NCBI RefSeq assembly: GCF_024713945.1
Contig: NC_134682.1
Coordinates: 1,054,001-1,118,000, forward strand
DNA from: Dermatophagoides farinae
Taxonomy: Eukaryota; Arthropoda; Arachnida; Sarcoptiformes; Pyroglyphidae
Reading direction: 5' to 3'
DNA length: 64,000 bases
Part shown: positions 1-10,437 of the stretch, in pieces
Layout of the letters: each line of letters begins with the position of its first letter
Position numbering within the stretch: the first letter of the stretch is position 1
The notes under the pieces: model-generated
The model's database searches: none
What the model saw: only the letters and a program-made list of their open reading frames with translations
Told to the model about the DNA's origin: nothing
Translations under genes and position numbers: made by a program

Positions 1-104
1 TTTGTTGTTAATAAATTTGCATATAAATAAATCTCTTACACGAAATTAAAACATTTGTAATTTTTTCTAAAAATTTTCTTTGCTGTAATTTAAATTTTCA
101 AATA

Positions 105-1430
105 ATGAACGAATCGATTAGAATTCGATTTATATCGTTATCAACATCGATACTATCAATATTATTATTATTATTATTATGTAATGATGAAAATCAAATA
201 TTAGCAACGGATATCGTTTTGAAAGATCAAATTAAACTACCAGAACTTGATTTGAAAACACAACGATTGAAATCAGGTGAATTTTTTTTATTTATTCAAA
301 ATAAAAACCGATAATATTTACTCCAATTCTCTCTCCAATATAGAATCGATAATTTACATCACAAAACCCGGTCGTTATGCATTCTATATTGATGATGAAA
401 AATTATTAAAAATCAATGGACAAATATATTTTGCTACATCAAGGTTGAATCAATCGATTGGTATCTTTTTGAATGAACGTAATTCGTCCTGTATTAATAG
501 TCAAAATTATTATTTAAATTATTATGATGGTTGGAAATTTCAAAATGGTCGTCGATTTCCATCACCTGGTCAACATGCTGAACCATTTAAAACACGAATT
601 TGTGAAAGTAATCAAACATATGAAATGGAAATGAATCATATATTTTTCAGTTCACAAAATTTCGCCATGATTACATATCGTATACCGATAATTAATACCG
701 GTTTTACATTTACATTTATGCTTAGAGATATTGTTAAACGTAAGTAATGGAAATCTTTTTTTTTATTTGTTCATTTTTTTTTTAATTTTTTCACAAAAGC
801 ATGTAATGTTATGTTTTATGAAGAAAAACATGAACATGGAAGATCACCATTTATACGTGATAAATATGTGTTACAGAATTTTCATCGTGAAATTAATTGT
901 TCCGCATATATATTTCAACAACGTAAACATAAATATTCACCATACTTACAAATAGTTCGATCAAAAGTTGGACAAAAAAGAAGACACAATAATTCGAGAA
1001 TCATACCTGATAATAATAAGGAATCGGTAAGAAAATATCGAATTTTTGTTTTCTCAATAAATATACTCAAGTGTAAAATTTGCTAATTTTATTGTTTTTC
1101 ATTGTTTTCCAGTGTGAAACATTACACGCAAAAGATTATATTGAAATTGGTGGTGATTCACATTTAGAATCAGAATCACATAAATTTCAAGTTGCATTCG
1201 ATTTCTGTCCCGAACATGATGATCATTTAATATCCGATATCCGTACTGATATATTGATCGATTGTCGTATAATAACAATACGTTTAATATCTAGTGGTAA
1301 ATATGTAAATTTTATTCAATTTAAATATCTACCACCACGTATGAGATATGTTTGTAATTGGCAATATGATCTTGATCCAGATGATGATAATTTGGGGAAG
1401 AGACAAGAATATTCACATTTATTTTGTTGA
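105..1430 (+). CDS. CRHBP: Corticotropin-releasing factor-binding protein homologue, 4 exons
   Basis: Secreted glycoprotein family that binds CRF/diuretic-hormone-type peptides outside the cell. Exons by GT..AG and phase: 105-276, 344-739, 800-1026, 1113-1430, giving 370 aa. Residues 1 to about 30 form a signal peptide with a Leu-rich core. Family blocks recognised: YYDGWKFQNGRRFPSP (human VFDGWILKGEKFPSS), SSQNFAMITYR (SSQNVAMIFFR), GFTFTF then PCNV, INCSAYIFQ (NCSFSI), DYIEIGG (DFVELLG), and RLISSGKYVNFIQFKYLP (RMVSSGKHVNRVTFEYRQL). Human CRHBP has 322 aa, so this is slightly longer. By eye the first two of the ten conserved cysteines (human C60 and C81) are absent; the other eight have counterparts. 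Family assignment is firm; the ligand is inferred. Confidence 0.9.
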
Positions 1431-1564
1431 ATCATCAATAATGATTTATATTAATGTTTTTTTTCTGTTTAAACCAAGAGATTCATCAGATTTCCATTTG
1501 TAAATTTTCTTCCACAACATCATCATTCGTATTTTGAAAATTTTTTTTTTTTGAAATCGACTAT

Positions 1565-1580
1565 GTGCTGCCATCTAATA
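1565..1580 (-). promoter_or_regulatory. CTCF-like motif upstream of PTCD1
   Basis: On the minus strand the site reads TATTAGATGGCAGCAC, about 105 bp before the PTCD1 start codon. It matches the general AGRTGGCAGC core of CTCF-type sites and recurs, with changes, before RPS6, UPF1, RNF113A and ELP1 in this window. Factor binding is inference. Confidence 0.4.
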
Positions 1581-1685
1581 ATGATTCTATGCCATAATTG
1601 TCACATGTGATTTTAATTGTTTTGATGAATGATGATCAACATTCAAATTGTGATTTTTTTTTATCAATCATTCGATTGAATCATC

Positions 1686-3644
1686 ATGAATTCTTTGACT
1701 ATTCAACGATTATTATTCCAATTATCATGTCGAAATAATTGTTCCGCACGATTTTATCGACCAGCATCGATGACCAAATGTTCAATTAGACAGCTATGTT
1801 CATCATCATCATCATCTGGTTTGAAAATTGATTTTTCACAATTTGAACCAGATAACTTTGGTGATTTAGCACAGAAATTGCAACGACAACAATCGACAAA
1901 AAATTCCAAACCATCAACATTAAAATCTGAACGATTGCCAGATGATCCTGATGGTTATGAACAATTGGAAATAAAACGTGGTATTAAAATTTCATTACCT
2001 GGTTATGAAAGAATATTGGAACAAATATATAAAAAACGACCACTTGATCTATATCGATTGCTTGATACATATCGATCAATGGTATATGAAGATCGATACA
2101 AACCTAGCCGTAACATATACACAATGATTATCAATGCTTGTGCCAAGGCTGGTTATACACAAAAAGCATTTGAATTATATTCGGAAATGAAACGATATGA
2201 ATATCGTCCAACACGTGCTATGATTACAGCATTATTCAATTCATGTGCTAATTTTCCGATGGTTTCCGATTCTGGTGATAATTTTCAATATGGTTTAAAT
2301 CAAGCTATTGAACTTCGAAAAGAACTAGATTCTAATGGTTATCATTATAACATTACCCAATATAATGTTATGATCAAGACATTTGCATTATATGGTGATC
2401 AACAAAATGTTGATGCAACATTGACACAAATGAAACGTAATCGTATTTCACCAAATATGGATACATATTGTATGTTGTTGATGGGTGCAATTCAATATCC
2501 AGAAAATGGCTTATATGATGCTACGAATTTTATGCGAAAAATTCTTAATCAAAAGACAATGACGTTGAATGTTGCACCATTTAATCTATTTCTTCGATCA
2601 ATACGTGATTGTCGATTTGAATCGGAAGCTCGAGTTGCTCAACTTGTTGATAATTATTCAAATAATAAAGAAGGTTTAGTACATTCTACTTCGAAGACTA
2701 CATTACCGATGAAACAATCGATTCATAATGATCTGCCCAATTTATTGATGATCAATGATAATTCAAATTCAGCTATTGTTTCGATTGATTTTAAATCTCT
2801 TGAATCGGCAACAAATCGATTTCTATTGTTTGGTGGTATCGATGGTTTTCTTCAACTGATGAATCATCATAAAGTTCAACCGAATTTAAAAACTTTCACT
2901 TTGATGGCTGAATTACTTGCTGATCATGTTGAATGTTTCGAACAAATACAAAAAGCTCTTGATTACTATAATCTAAGGCCCGATGTTTGTTTATACAATG
3001 TTCTAATCAAAGTATATGCTAAACAAAAAAATCGAGAAAAATGTGAACGAATGATACGAGAAATGCAAAAACAACAAAGACGGCCAGATATAATGACATT
3101 TGGAGCGTTAGCATTTACTTGTGGTTGTATGGGTGATGCACGGAAATTTCTTGATGAAATGAAACAATGTATGATTAGACCTAATAATAATATAATGGGA
3201 ACTTTAATTAATCTGGCATGTGGACATCAAGATCTTACCTATGTTCGTTTTCTTTTATCCTATATGGACAGACATGATATCAAATTATCGATAATGGATA
3301 TTGAACGTATTGAAATAATGCTTAGCTATTATCGTGATCAAATATTGAAAGCAGATCGAAATAATCATCAATCGATTTCTAAAAAAATTCGTCAATTGTT
3401 CGCCAATGTTAATCGACAATTTCGACAAATGTTAAAAAATACAACCATTGAAGTTGATACAAATGTATGGAGCCAATGGAAACCGGCTAATCATGTTGCA
3501 CAGAATACTAAATATCATTCATCCATACGTTATATGGAAGAAAAAATTAATCTACGATTAGGAAGATCATCATCCGATAAAAATAATTATAAAAAATTTC
3601 ATGATAATTCTGAACTAGATGAATTGGATGAGGATTTATCTTGA
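1686..3644 (+). CDS. PTCD1: Mitochondrial pentatricopeptide repeat protein 1 (PTCD1-like)
   Basis: Single-exon 652-aa PPR protein. The first ~45 residues are rich in Arg, Ser and Cys with no acidic residue, as expected of a mitochondrial presequence. PPR units are visible, for example NIYTMIINACAKAGYTQKA, ITQYNVMIKTFALYGDQQN and VCLYNVLIKVYAKQKNREK. The C-terminal block from about residue 475 (TFGALAFTCGCMGDARKFLD, then LDEMKQCMIRPNN) follows the human PTCD1 tail pattern TFCNLAIGCHRPKDGLQLL. PTCD1 acts in mitochondrial 16S rRNA maturation and leucine-tRNA processing. The gene lies 255 bp after CRHBP on the same strand. Another PPR subfamily is possible, but the tail supports PTCD1. Confidence 0.77.
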   Translation: MNSLTIQRLLFQLSCRNNCSARFYRPASMTKCSIRQLCSSSSSSGLKIDFSQFEPDNFGDLAQKLQRQQSTKNSKPSTLKSERLPDDPDGYEQLEIKRGIKISLPGYERILEQIYKKRPLDLYRLLDTYRSMVYEDRYKPSRNIYTMIINACAKAGYTQKAFELYSEMKRYEYRPTRAMITALFNSCANFPMVSDSGDNFQYGLNQAIELRKELDSNGYHYNITQYNVMIKTFALYGDQQNVDATLTQMKRNRISPNMDTYCMLLMGAIQYPENGLYDATNFMRKILNQKTMTLNVAPFNLFLRSIRDCRFESEARVAQLVDNYSNNKEGLVHSTSKTTLPMKQSIHNDLPNLLMINDNSNSAIVSIDFKSLESATNRFLLFGGIDGFLQLMNHHKVQPNLKTFTLMAELLADHVECFEQIQKALDYYNLRPDVCLYNVLIKVYAKQKNREKCERMIREMQKQQRRPDIMTFGALAFTCGCMGDARKFLDEMKQCMIRPNNNIMGTLINLACGHQDLTYVRFLLSYMDRHDIKLSIMDIERIEIMLSYYRDQILKADRNNHQSISKKIRQLFANVNRQFRQMLKNTTIEVDTNVWSQWKPANHVAQNTKYHSSIRYMEEKINLRLGRSSSDKNNYKKFHDNSELDELDEDLS

Positions 3645-3677
3645 AATAAAATTTCGAATTATTTTTTTTCGATTAGT

Positions 3678-3694
3678 ATGCCATCTAGTAGTGG
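3678..3694 (-). promoter_or_regulatory. CTCF-like motif between PTCD1 and RPS6
   Basis: The minus strand reads CCACTACTAGATGGCAT, 206 bp before the RPS6 start and just after the PTCD1 stop. It shares CCAC..TAGATGGC with the other promoter-proximal copies, here with three extra bases between the half motifs. Confidence 0.4.
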
Positions 3695-3854
3695 ATTTGA
3701 AAATTAAAAAAATGTTGTGTCGATTGACTTGTTAGGTCAAACAATGTAACAATAGCCAACACATGCGCAAATCAAAAAGTATTGGCAGTTTGTGTGTGTG
3801 TGAGCATTGAGAGTTTCACGTGTCTGCAATGTTCTGTTGTGTGCATTTCCTATT

Positions 3855-3868
3855 CCTTTCCTTTTACG
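3855..3868 (+). promoter_or_regulatory. TOP-like pyrimidine tract of RPS6
   Basis: CCTTTCCTTTTACG lies 32 bp before the RPS6 start codon, the usual position of a TCT/TOP initiator in animal ribosomal protein genes. A nearly identical tract precedes RPS9. The exact transcription start is not known from sequence alone. It would couple translation to mTOR-LARP1 signalling, as known for the family. Confidence 0.6.
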
Positions 3869-3899
3869 CTGTGGTTTCATCCAATTCACCATCAACAAC

Positions 3900-4788
3900 A
3901 TGAAGGTTTGTTTTGCCATTTTTTTAACGATTTTTTGTTCCAAAAAAAAAATTCTCTAATTTTACGTATTTCCTTTTCATATTTAGCTAAATATTGCTGA
4001 TCCACAAACGAGCGCTCAGAAACTCATCGAAATCGATGATGATCATAAGCTTCGTATTTTCTACGATAAACGTATGGGCCAAGAAGTTGAAGCCGATTCA
4101 ATAGGTGATGAATGGAAAGGCTATGTTTTTCGAATTACTGGTGGAAATGATAAACAAGGTTTCCCAATGAAACAAGGTGTACTCACCAATGGTCGAGTAC
4201 GATTATTATTATCGACTGGCCATTCATGTTATCGACCACGTCGTACCGGCGAACGTAAACGTAAATCTGTACGTGGTTGTATTGTTGATTCGAATTTAAG
4301 TGTATTGTCATTGATTATTGTCAAAAGAGGTAATATATTCAACTTTTTCATTATGGCCATAGAATCATGATAATTCAAATTTTTTTATATATAAAGGTGC
4401 TCAAGAAATTGAAGGTTTGACCAATGTAACAATACCACGTCGTCTTGGACCTAAACGTGCTAGTAAAATTCGCAAATTATTCAATCTATCCAAAGATGAT
4501 GATGTTCGCCAATATGTTGTTCGACGTCCGTTGACACAGAAAGAAGGTAAACCGCAACGAACAAAAGCGCCGAAAATTCAACGTTTGATAACGCCACGAT
4601 TATTGCAACGTAAACGAAGACGTATGGCACTTAAACGTCGTCGTTCGGAAAAACGTAAAGAACAAGCAAATGAATATGCACGATTATTGGCTGAACGTCA
4701 AAAAGAAGCTAAACAAGCAAAAGATGAAGCCCGTCGTCGACGATCATCAGCATCATCTGGAGCTAAAGCTTCAGTATCGTCAGCTTAA
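3900..4788 (+). CDS. RPS6: 40S ribosomal protein S6 (eS6)
   Basis: Exons 3900-3905 (only ATG AAG), 3987-4329 and 4397-4788 join in frame to 246 aa (human 249). The start is [19 protein letters not shown]. Near-invariant blocks include [39 protein letters not shown] and [20 protein letters not shown]. The C-terminus is basic, then serine-rich ([19 protein letters not shown]), matching the tail phosphorylated by S6 kinases. The first coding exon ends after two codons, a common layout for this gene. RPS9 follows 673 bp downstream on the same strand. Confidence 0.99.
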
Positions 4789-5055
4789 ACAAAAAAAAAA
4801 TTTTTTTTTCAACATCAAAAAAAATTAATAATAAATTCTTTCATTTATAAAATTTGTAATTGTCAATTTTTTTTAATATAAAAATGGAAAGAAATAAAAA
4901 AAATTGAAAAAAATATCAAATTCATTTTTTTCACCAGAAAAAAAAAATTCAATTTCTAAATATTCCCGGAAAGTTTTTCGCAGAAAATCTTAACGAAATA
5001 TTTCTCTCAAACTCACACGCCACGCTTAAAATGTGTTGCATTTGTGTGTGTACGG

Positions 5056-5069
5056 CTTTCCTTTTTCCG
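5056..5069 (+). promoter_or_regulatory. TOP-like pyrimidine tract of RPS9
   Basis: CTTTCCTTTTTCCG stands about 400 bp before the RPS9 start codon and resembles the RPS6 tract. It marks the likely transcription start, because a good donor (GTAAGT at 5132) and an acceptor (AG at 5435-5436) allow a 5'-UTR intron that brings the tract close to the start codon in the mRNA. Confidence 0.55.
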
Positions 5070-5131
5070 TCAAGCCTCGTGTTCATAGCTTTTTTGTGTC
5101 TGTGTGTTTGTAAATTTTTTTTTTAATTTTG

Positions 5132-5436
5132 GTAAGTTTTTGTTGAAATTTTTTAATTTTTTTCAAATTTGAATCGAAAATTTGATTGATTTTTTTCAAC
5201 TATAATCAATACATTGGCTACCGAGCTAATGAGATTGTGGCCAATATAATTTATTTGGAAAGGATTCCATTCGAAAATTGGGATACTGTTTCGGTGTTTT
5301 TTTTTTGGCCAAGAATAAAATTTTTTTTAATCAATCAATCAGTCCGAATCGATTTAGCTTAGCTACCTATATTGATTTTTTGGATCAAGCTTTGACTAAC
5401 AATTTTTATCATTTTTTTTTTGATTATTTCAAAAAG
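5132..5436 (+). other. Probable 5'-UTR intron of RPS9 with a stem-loop
   Basis: Donor GGTAAGTTTT at 5131 and acceptor CAAAAAG at 5436 bound a 305-nt intron lying before the start codon. Inside, around 5213-5245, ATTGGCTAC and GTGGCCAAT form a 9-bp stem with one G-U pair around a 15-nt loop, in a stretch less AT-rich than its flanks. Ribosomal protein introns often host snoRNAs. I see no convincing C/D boxes; an H/ACA form is possible but unproven. Confidence 0.45.
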
Positions 5437-5461
5437 GTTGAAAACGAAACCATTCTGAACA

Positions 5462-6040
5462 ATGCCTCGTGTACCGATCGTCTATTCAAAGACGTACGTC
5501 ACTCCACGTCGTCCATTTGAAAAAGAACGTCTTGATCAAGAAATGAAATTGATCGGTAAATATGGTCTACGTAATAAACGTGAAGTATGGCGTGTGAAAT
5601 ATACGTTGGCCAAAATTCGTAAAGCTGCCCGTGAATTATTGACATTGGATGAAAAAGATCCAAAACGTTTGTTCGAAGGTAATGCACTTCTTCGACGATT
5701 AGTACGTATCGGTGTACTCGAAGAGGATCAAATGAAACTCGATTATGTGCTTGGTTTACGTATCGAAGATTTTCTTGAACGACGATTACAAACACAAGTG
5801 TTGAAACATGCATTGGCCAAAAGTATCCATCATGCACGAGTGTTGATCCGTCAACGACACATCCGTGTACGTAAACAAATGGTCAACATACCATCATTCA
5901 TTGTGCGTTTGGATTCTGAAAAGCACATTAATTTTTCATTAAGTTCACCATATGGTGGTGGTCGACCGGGCCGTGTCAAGAGGAAGAACATGAAAAAAGC
6001 TCAAGGTGGAACGGCTGCCGAAGAAGAGGAAGAAGAATAA
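5462..6040 (+). CDS. RPS9: 40S ribosomal protein S9 (uS4)
   Basis: The coding region is one exon, 192 aa (human 194). Start [20 protein letters not shown], then [54 protein letters not shown] and the S4 RNA-binding segment [13 protein letters not shown]...[16 protein letters not shown]. The C-terminus ends in an acidic EEEEEE run, as in the human DDEEED tail. The protein is a small-subunit component at the mRNA entry site. An AATAAA signal occurs near 6112. The start codon is chosen by homology. Confidence 0.99.
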   Translation: MPRVPIVYSKTYVTPRRPFEKERLDQEMKLIGKYGLRNKREVWRVKYTLAKIRKAARELLTLDEKDPKRLFEGNALLRRLVRIGVLEEDQMKLDYVLGLRIEDFLERRLQTQVLKHALAKSIHHARVLIRQRHIRVRKQMVNIPSFIVRLDSEKHINFSLSSPYGGGRPGRVKRKNMKKAQGGTAAEEEEEE

Positions 6041-6380
6041 ACGACATCATAATTATCAGCTTTTCTTCTTTTCCAAACATCCTAATATGATTGTATCTTT
6101 TTTTTTGTTTGAAATAAATTTTTTTTTCAATCAAACTAAAAAACCAATTTTTGATTTGATTTGATTTAATTTTCATTTTTCCATTTTCAAAACATAATTA
6201 TTTGACCACTAGATGACGCCATACGGTCATGTGCTTTTCATTGTGATGATGATGATGATGATAATGAGTGTTATTACTTGATCCTAATGTAATATTCGAT
6301 AGTGGATCGCACATTTTGCTATTTATTTTAGAATTTAATTGCGAATTCAGATTTTACAGATTATTTGTTCTGATTTAAAA
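6041..6380. other. RPS9-UPF1 intergenic region with CTCF-like site
   Basis: This holds the RPS9 polyadenylation signal (AATAAA near 6112), a (GAT)n run at 6245-6263, and CCACTAGATGACGCC at 6206-6220, 160 bp before the UPF1 start. The motif is the best full-length version of the shared CCACTAGATGGC promoter motif. No gene is seen. Confidence 0.5.
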
Positions 6381-9300
6381 ATGTCACAATTTCTTGATGA
6401 TCGAGACAATGATCTAATGTTGTTGAATACTCAATGTAGTAATTTTGATTATGGCGAATATTCACAACGACTTAATTCATCATCATCACAACAACAATCA
6501 TACAATCATCATGATGTTGTAAGTTTATTTACCGTTTTTTTTTGAATAATACATTTTCATTATTGATTCAGTTTCAGGATCAAGCCGGTAATTCATCACC
6601 AAACAATAGTGTAGCCGCTGATTCGATAATAACATCGGATATAACGGGTATAACACAGAATTTTAGTGAATTAAATTTCGAAGATGAAGATGATGAAAAT
6701 GCTATTGTTAATGATTATAATAAAGAATTGCCTGGACATGCTTGTAAATATTGTTGTATACATGATCCAAATACTGTTGTACAATGTAATATTTGTAAAA
6801 AATGGTTCTGTAATGGTCGTGGTAATACATCGGGTAGTCATATTATTAATCATTTAGTAAGATCGAAACATAAAGAAGTTAGCCTACATAAAGATGGTAC
6901 ACTTGGTGATACTGTACTTGAATGTTATAGCTGTGGTTGTCGTAATGTTTTTGTATTGGGTTTTATACCGGCTAAAGCTGATTCGGTTGTCGTTTTGCTT
7001 TGTCGACAACCATGTGCTGCACAATCAAGCCTTAAAGATATGAATTGGGATCCCGATCAATGGAAACCATTAATATCGGAACGAATGTTTCTCTCATGGT
7101 TAGTGAAAGTTCCATCAGATGAAGAACAGCTGAGAGCTAGACAAATCACAGCACAACAGATTAATAAATTGGAAGAACTTTGGAAAGAAGGTAGTTCTGA
7201 TGCGACATTTTTGGATCTCGAGAAACCGGGTGTCGATGAAGAACCACAACAAGTATTGGTCAGTTATGAGGATGCCTATCAATATCAAAGTATATTTTCA
7301 CCATTGGTTAAACTTGAAGCAGAATATGATAAAAAATTGAAAGAATCACAAACCCAAGATAATATTGAAGTACGATGGGATGTTGGTCTCAATATGAAAA
7401 TCATTGCCTATTTTCGTATTGCTAAATCCGATACGGATATGCGTTTAATGCATGGTGATGAGCTTAAACTTCGTTATGTTGGTGGTGATCCAACAAAACT
7501 ATGGTCCGGTATTGGCCATGTAACGAAAATTCCAGATAATTATAGTGATGAAGTGGCCATTGAATTGAAAACGAATCATGGCGTACCAACAAATTTCAAT
7601 TCAAATTTTGCTGTCGATTTTGTTTGGAAATCAACTAGTTTCGATAGGTAAGTGAAAAAAAAAAATTTTTTTCTCTCAAATCTAATTTTCATTTTTTGAA
7701 ACAACATTAGAATGCAAGCTGCTTTACGTAGATTTACCATTGATGATACATCGGTGAATAGTAGTATTTATCATAAATTACTTGGTCATAATGTTGAAGA
7801 TAAACAGGTAGCAAAATTATCGGGCATAAAATTACATATACCACCGAATCTACCTGAATTGAATAAATCACAAATGTTTGCCGTGAAACAATCGGCATCG
7901 AAAAGTTTAACATTGATTCAAGGACCGCCAGGAACGGGTAAAACAGTGACATCTGCATCGATTGTATATCATTTTGTACGATCCGGTTCAACGCCTGTAT
8001 TGGTATGTGCACCAAGTAATATTGCTGTCGATCAATTGACGGAAAAAATTCATTTAACCGGATTGAAAGTTGTGCGAATATGTGCAAAAAGTCGTGAAGC
8101 AATCAGTTCACCTGTATCATTTCTTGCATTGCATAATCAAATTCGTGAAATGGTTGGACATTCTGAATTTCGTAAACTACAACAATTGAAAGATGAAACT
8201 GGTGAATTATCTTCATCTGATGAAAAACGATATCGAATATTGAAACGACAATGTGAACGTGAATTGCTGGAATCTGCCGATGTTATTTGCTGTACATGTG
8301 TTGGTGCCGGTGATCCACGATTGGCTCGATTTAAATTTCATTCGATGCTTATTGATGAATCGATGCAAGCAACCGAACCGGAATGTATGGTACCAGTAGT
8401 TCTTGGCGTACGACAACTAGTACTTGTTGGTGATCATTGTCAACTTGGTCCTGTTGTTATGTGTAAAAAAGCAGCAAAAGCTGGACTTTCACGATCATTA
8501 TTTGAACGTTTAGTTGTACTTGGTATACGTCCCATACGCTTAGAAGTCCAATATCGTATGCATCCTTCGCTTAGTGAATTTCCATCGAATCTATTCTATG
8601 AAGGATCATTACAAAATGGTGTACATGGATCAGAACGACAATTGAAAGGAAATGATTTTCCATGGCCAATACCGGATCGACCAATGTTTTTCTATTGTTG
8701 TCAAGGTCAAGAAGAGATTGCTGGTTCCGGTACATCATATCTGAATCGAACAGAAGCTGCATATGTTGAAAAGATTATAACCAGATTTTTGAAATCTGGC
8801 CTTAAACCTGAACAATTAGGTGTAATCACACCATATGAAGGACAACGATCATTTCTTGTACAATATATGCAACATAATGGATCATTTCATACGAAATTAT
8901 ATCAAGAAATTGAAGTGGCAAGTGTTGATGCATTTCAAGGACGTGAAAAAGATATAATCGTTTTCTCATGTGTTCGTTCAAATGAACACCAAGGTATTGG
9001 ATTTTTGAATGATCCACGACGATTAAACGTCGCATTGACTCGTGCTCGTTATGGAATCATAATTGTTGGTAATCCAAAAGTATTGTCTAAACAACCTATA
9101 TGGAATCATCTACTATCATTTTATAAAGAACAACGCGTATTAGTGGAAGGTCCATTGAATAATCTCAAGGAAAGTTTGATTCAATTTTCCAAACCACGTA
9201 AAATGTTTGTCAATCCTATCACCAATGGTTTATCACCATTTAATTCGGTTGCACAACCAATGAATAACAGCAGCAATAATAATAATAATTTACCATTTCA

Positions 9301-10126
9301 AATGACAATGCCATTCGGAATGAATAATCGTTTTGGTGGACCACAATCTGGATTATTATCAAATCCAATTACTGGTGGTGGTGGTGGTGGAACCAACAAC
9401 AACAGCGACAATGATTATTCACTGTATTCATCAAACAGCCAAACAAATTCGCAGCCATATAGTCATCATCAAAATCATAATAATCATCTTCATCATCATT
9501 ATGGTGGTGGTGGTCGACATAATCAGCATGATCAATTATCATATATTGCTAATGATCGTGCCCAGACTAATTTGGCTGCAATATCAAATTTTCCTGTACC
9601 TATTGGTCTATTCATAACGATGCCACAGGCTAATTATTACGGGCAAAATCAACAACAACAACAAATGGCTCATAACCAAAGATCGAATAATAATAATAAT
9701 AAACAACAGAATAAACGATATAATCGTAATAGTGGTACGATTAGTCGTAGTAGTCAAGATAGTCAAAATTTATCACAAAATTTGCTCACACAACCTGGTA
9801 CATTTGGTCAACTATCATCGAATAGTCAAACACATCATCCAGGTGCCGGCGGTTTATATTCAATGCAAGGATATTCACAAAATATTCTCTCACAAACAGA
9901 TTTATCACAGGTATGTTGAGATTGTGATTGCTGTTTTCGTTTAATTTATTCTATGATTTTTTTTTCTTAGGATCCATATAGTTTTGAAGATCGATCTCAA
10001 TTAGATGGCCTTTTATCACAGGAATCAGCTTATCATGACCGAAGTCATCTTTATCTATCCTCACAAACGGCCAATACCGGTGCTGGAAACAGTGGTGGTG
10101 GTGGTGGTGGTACACAGCCCAATTAA
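6381..10126 (+). CDS. UPF1: Regulator of nonsense transcripts 1, RNA helicase UPF1
   Basis: ATP-dependent 5'-3' RNA helicase central to nonsense-mediated mRNA decay. Exons 6381-6518, 6572-7647, 7711-9910 and 9971-10126 give 1189 aa. The Cys/His domain starts near residue 100 ([36 protein letters not shown]). The helicase core has motif I GPPGTGKT (about 476-483), motif II DESM (about 620), [13 protein letters not shown] in motif VI (about 840) and SF1 YRMHP. The C-terminal 300 residues are low-complexity (Asn, Gly, His, Gln) with many SQ/TQ pairs, the kind phosphorylated by SMG1. The second exon has two in-frame acceptors six bases apart (exon start 6572 or 6578). The last exon ends in a Gly run and TQPN. 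Confidence 0.98.
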
Positions 10127-10437
10127 ATTCACATTACACATAATAATGTCTATCTTTTTCTGTATTTTTTTCCAACCCATTGTTTGTTCAAAAAAAAAAA
10201 AAAAAAAAAAAAATACACCACACACCATTATTATTATCAGCTCGAATGTTGTTGATTTTTGCACACCATTGTTCATTACACCATCATTATATTCAATTTG
10301 ATTTCGAATAAAATTATTTTTAAAAAAAAACTTTACCGATTCATCCACAGATGACAGCACATGACTTTTATATTACAATTTCATCATTCATGCATATGAT
10401 ATCCAAATGTTGTCATTCTCGTGTAATATATTGAAAA
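10127..10437. other. UPF1-RNF113A intergenic region
   Basis: This carries an A-tract of about 24 bases near 10190-10213, an AATAAA signal near 10308 and, at 10345-10365, CCACAGATGACAGCACATGAC, 73 bp before the RNF113A start. It shares AGATG.CAGCACAT with the site before PTCD1. No gene is seen. Confidence 0.5.
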
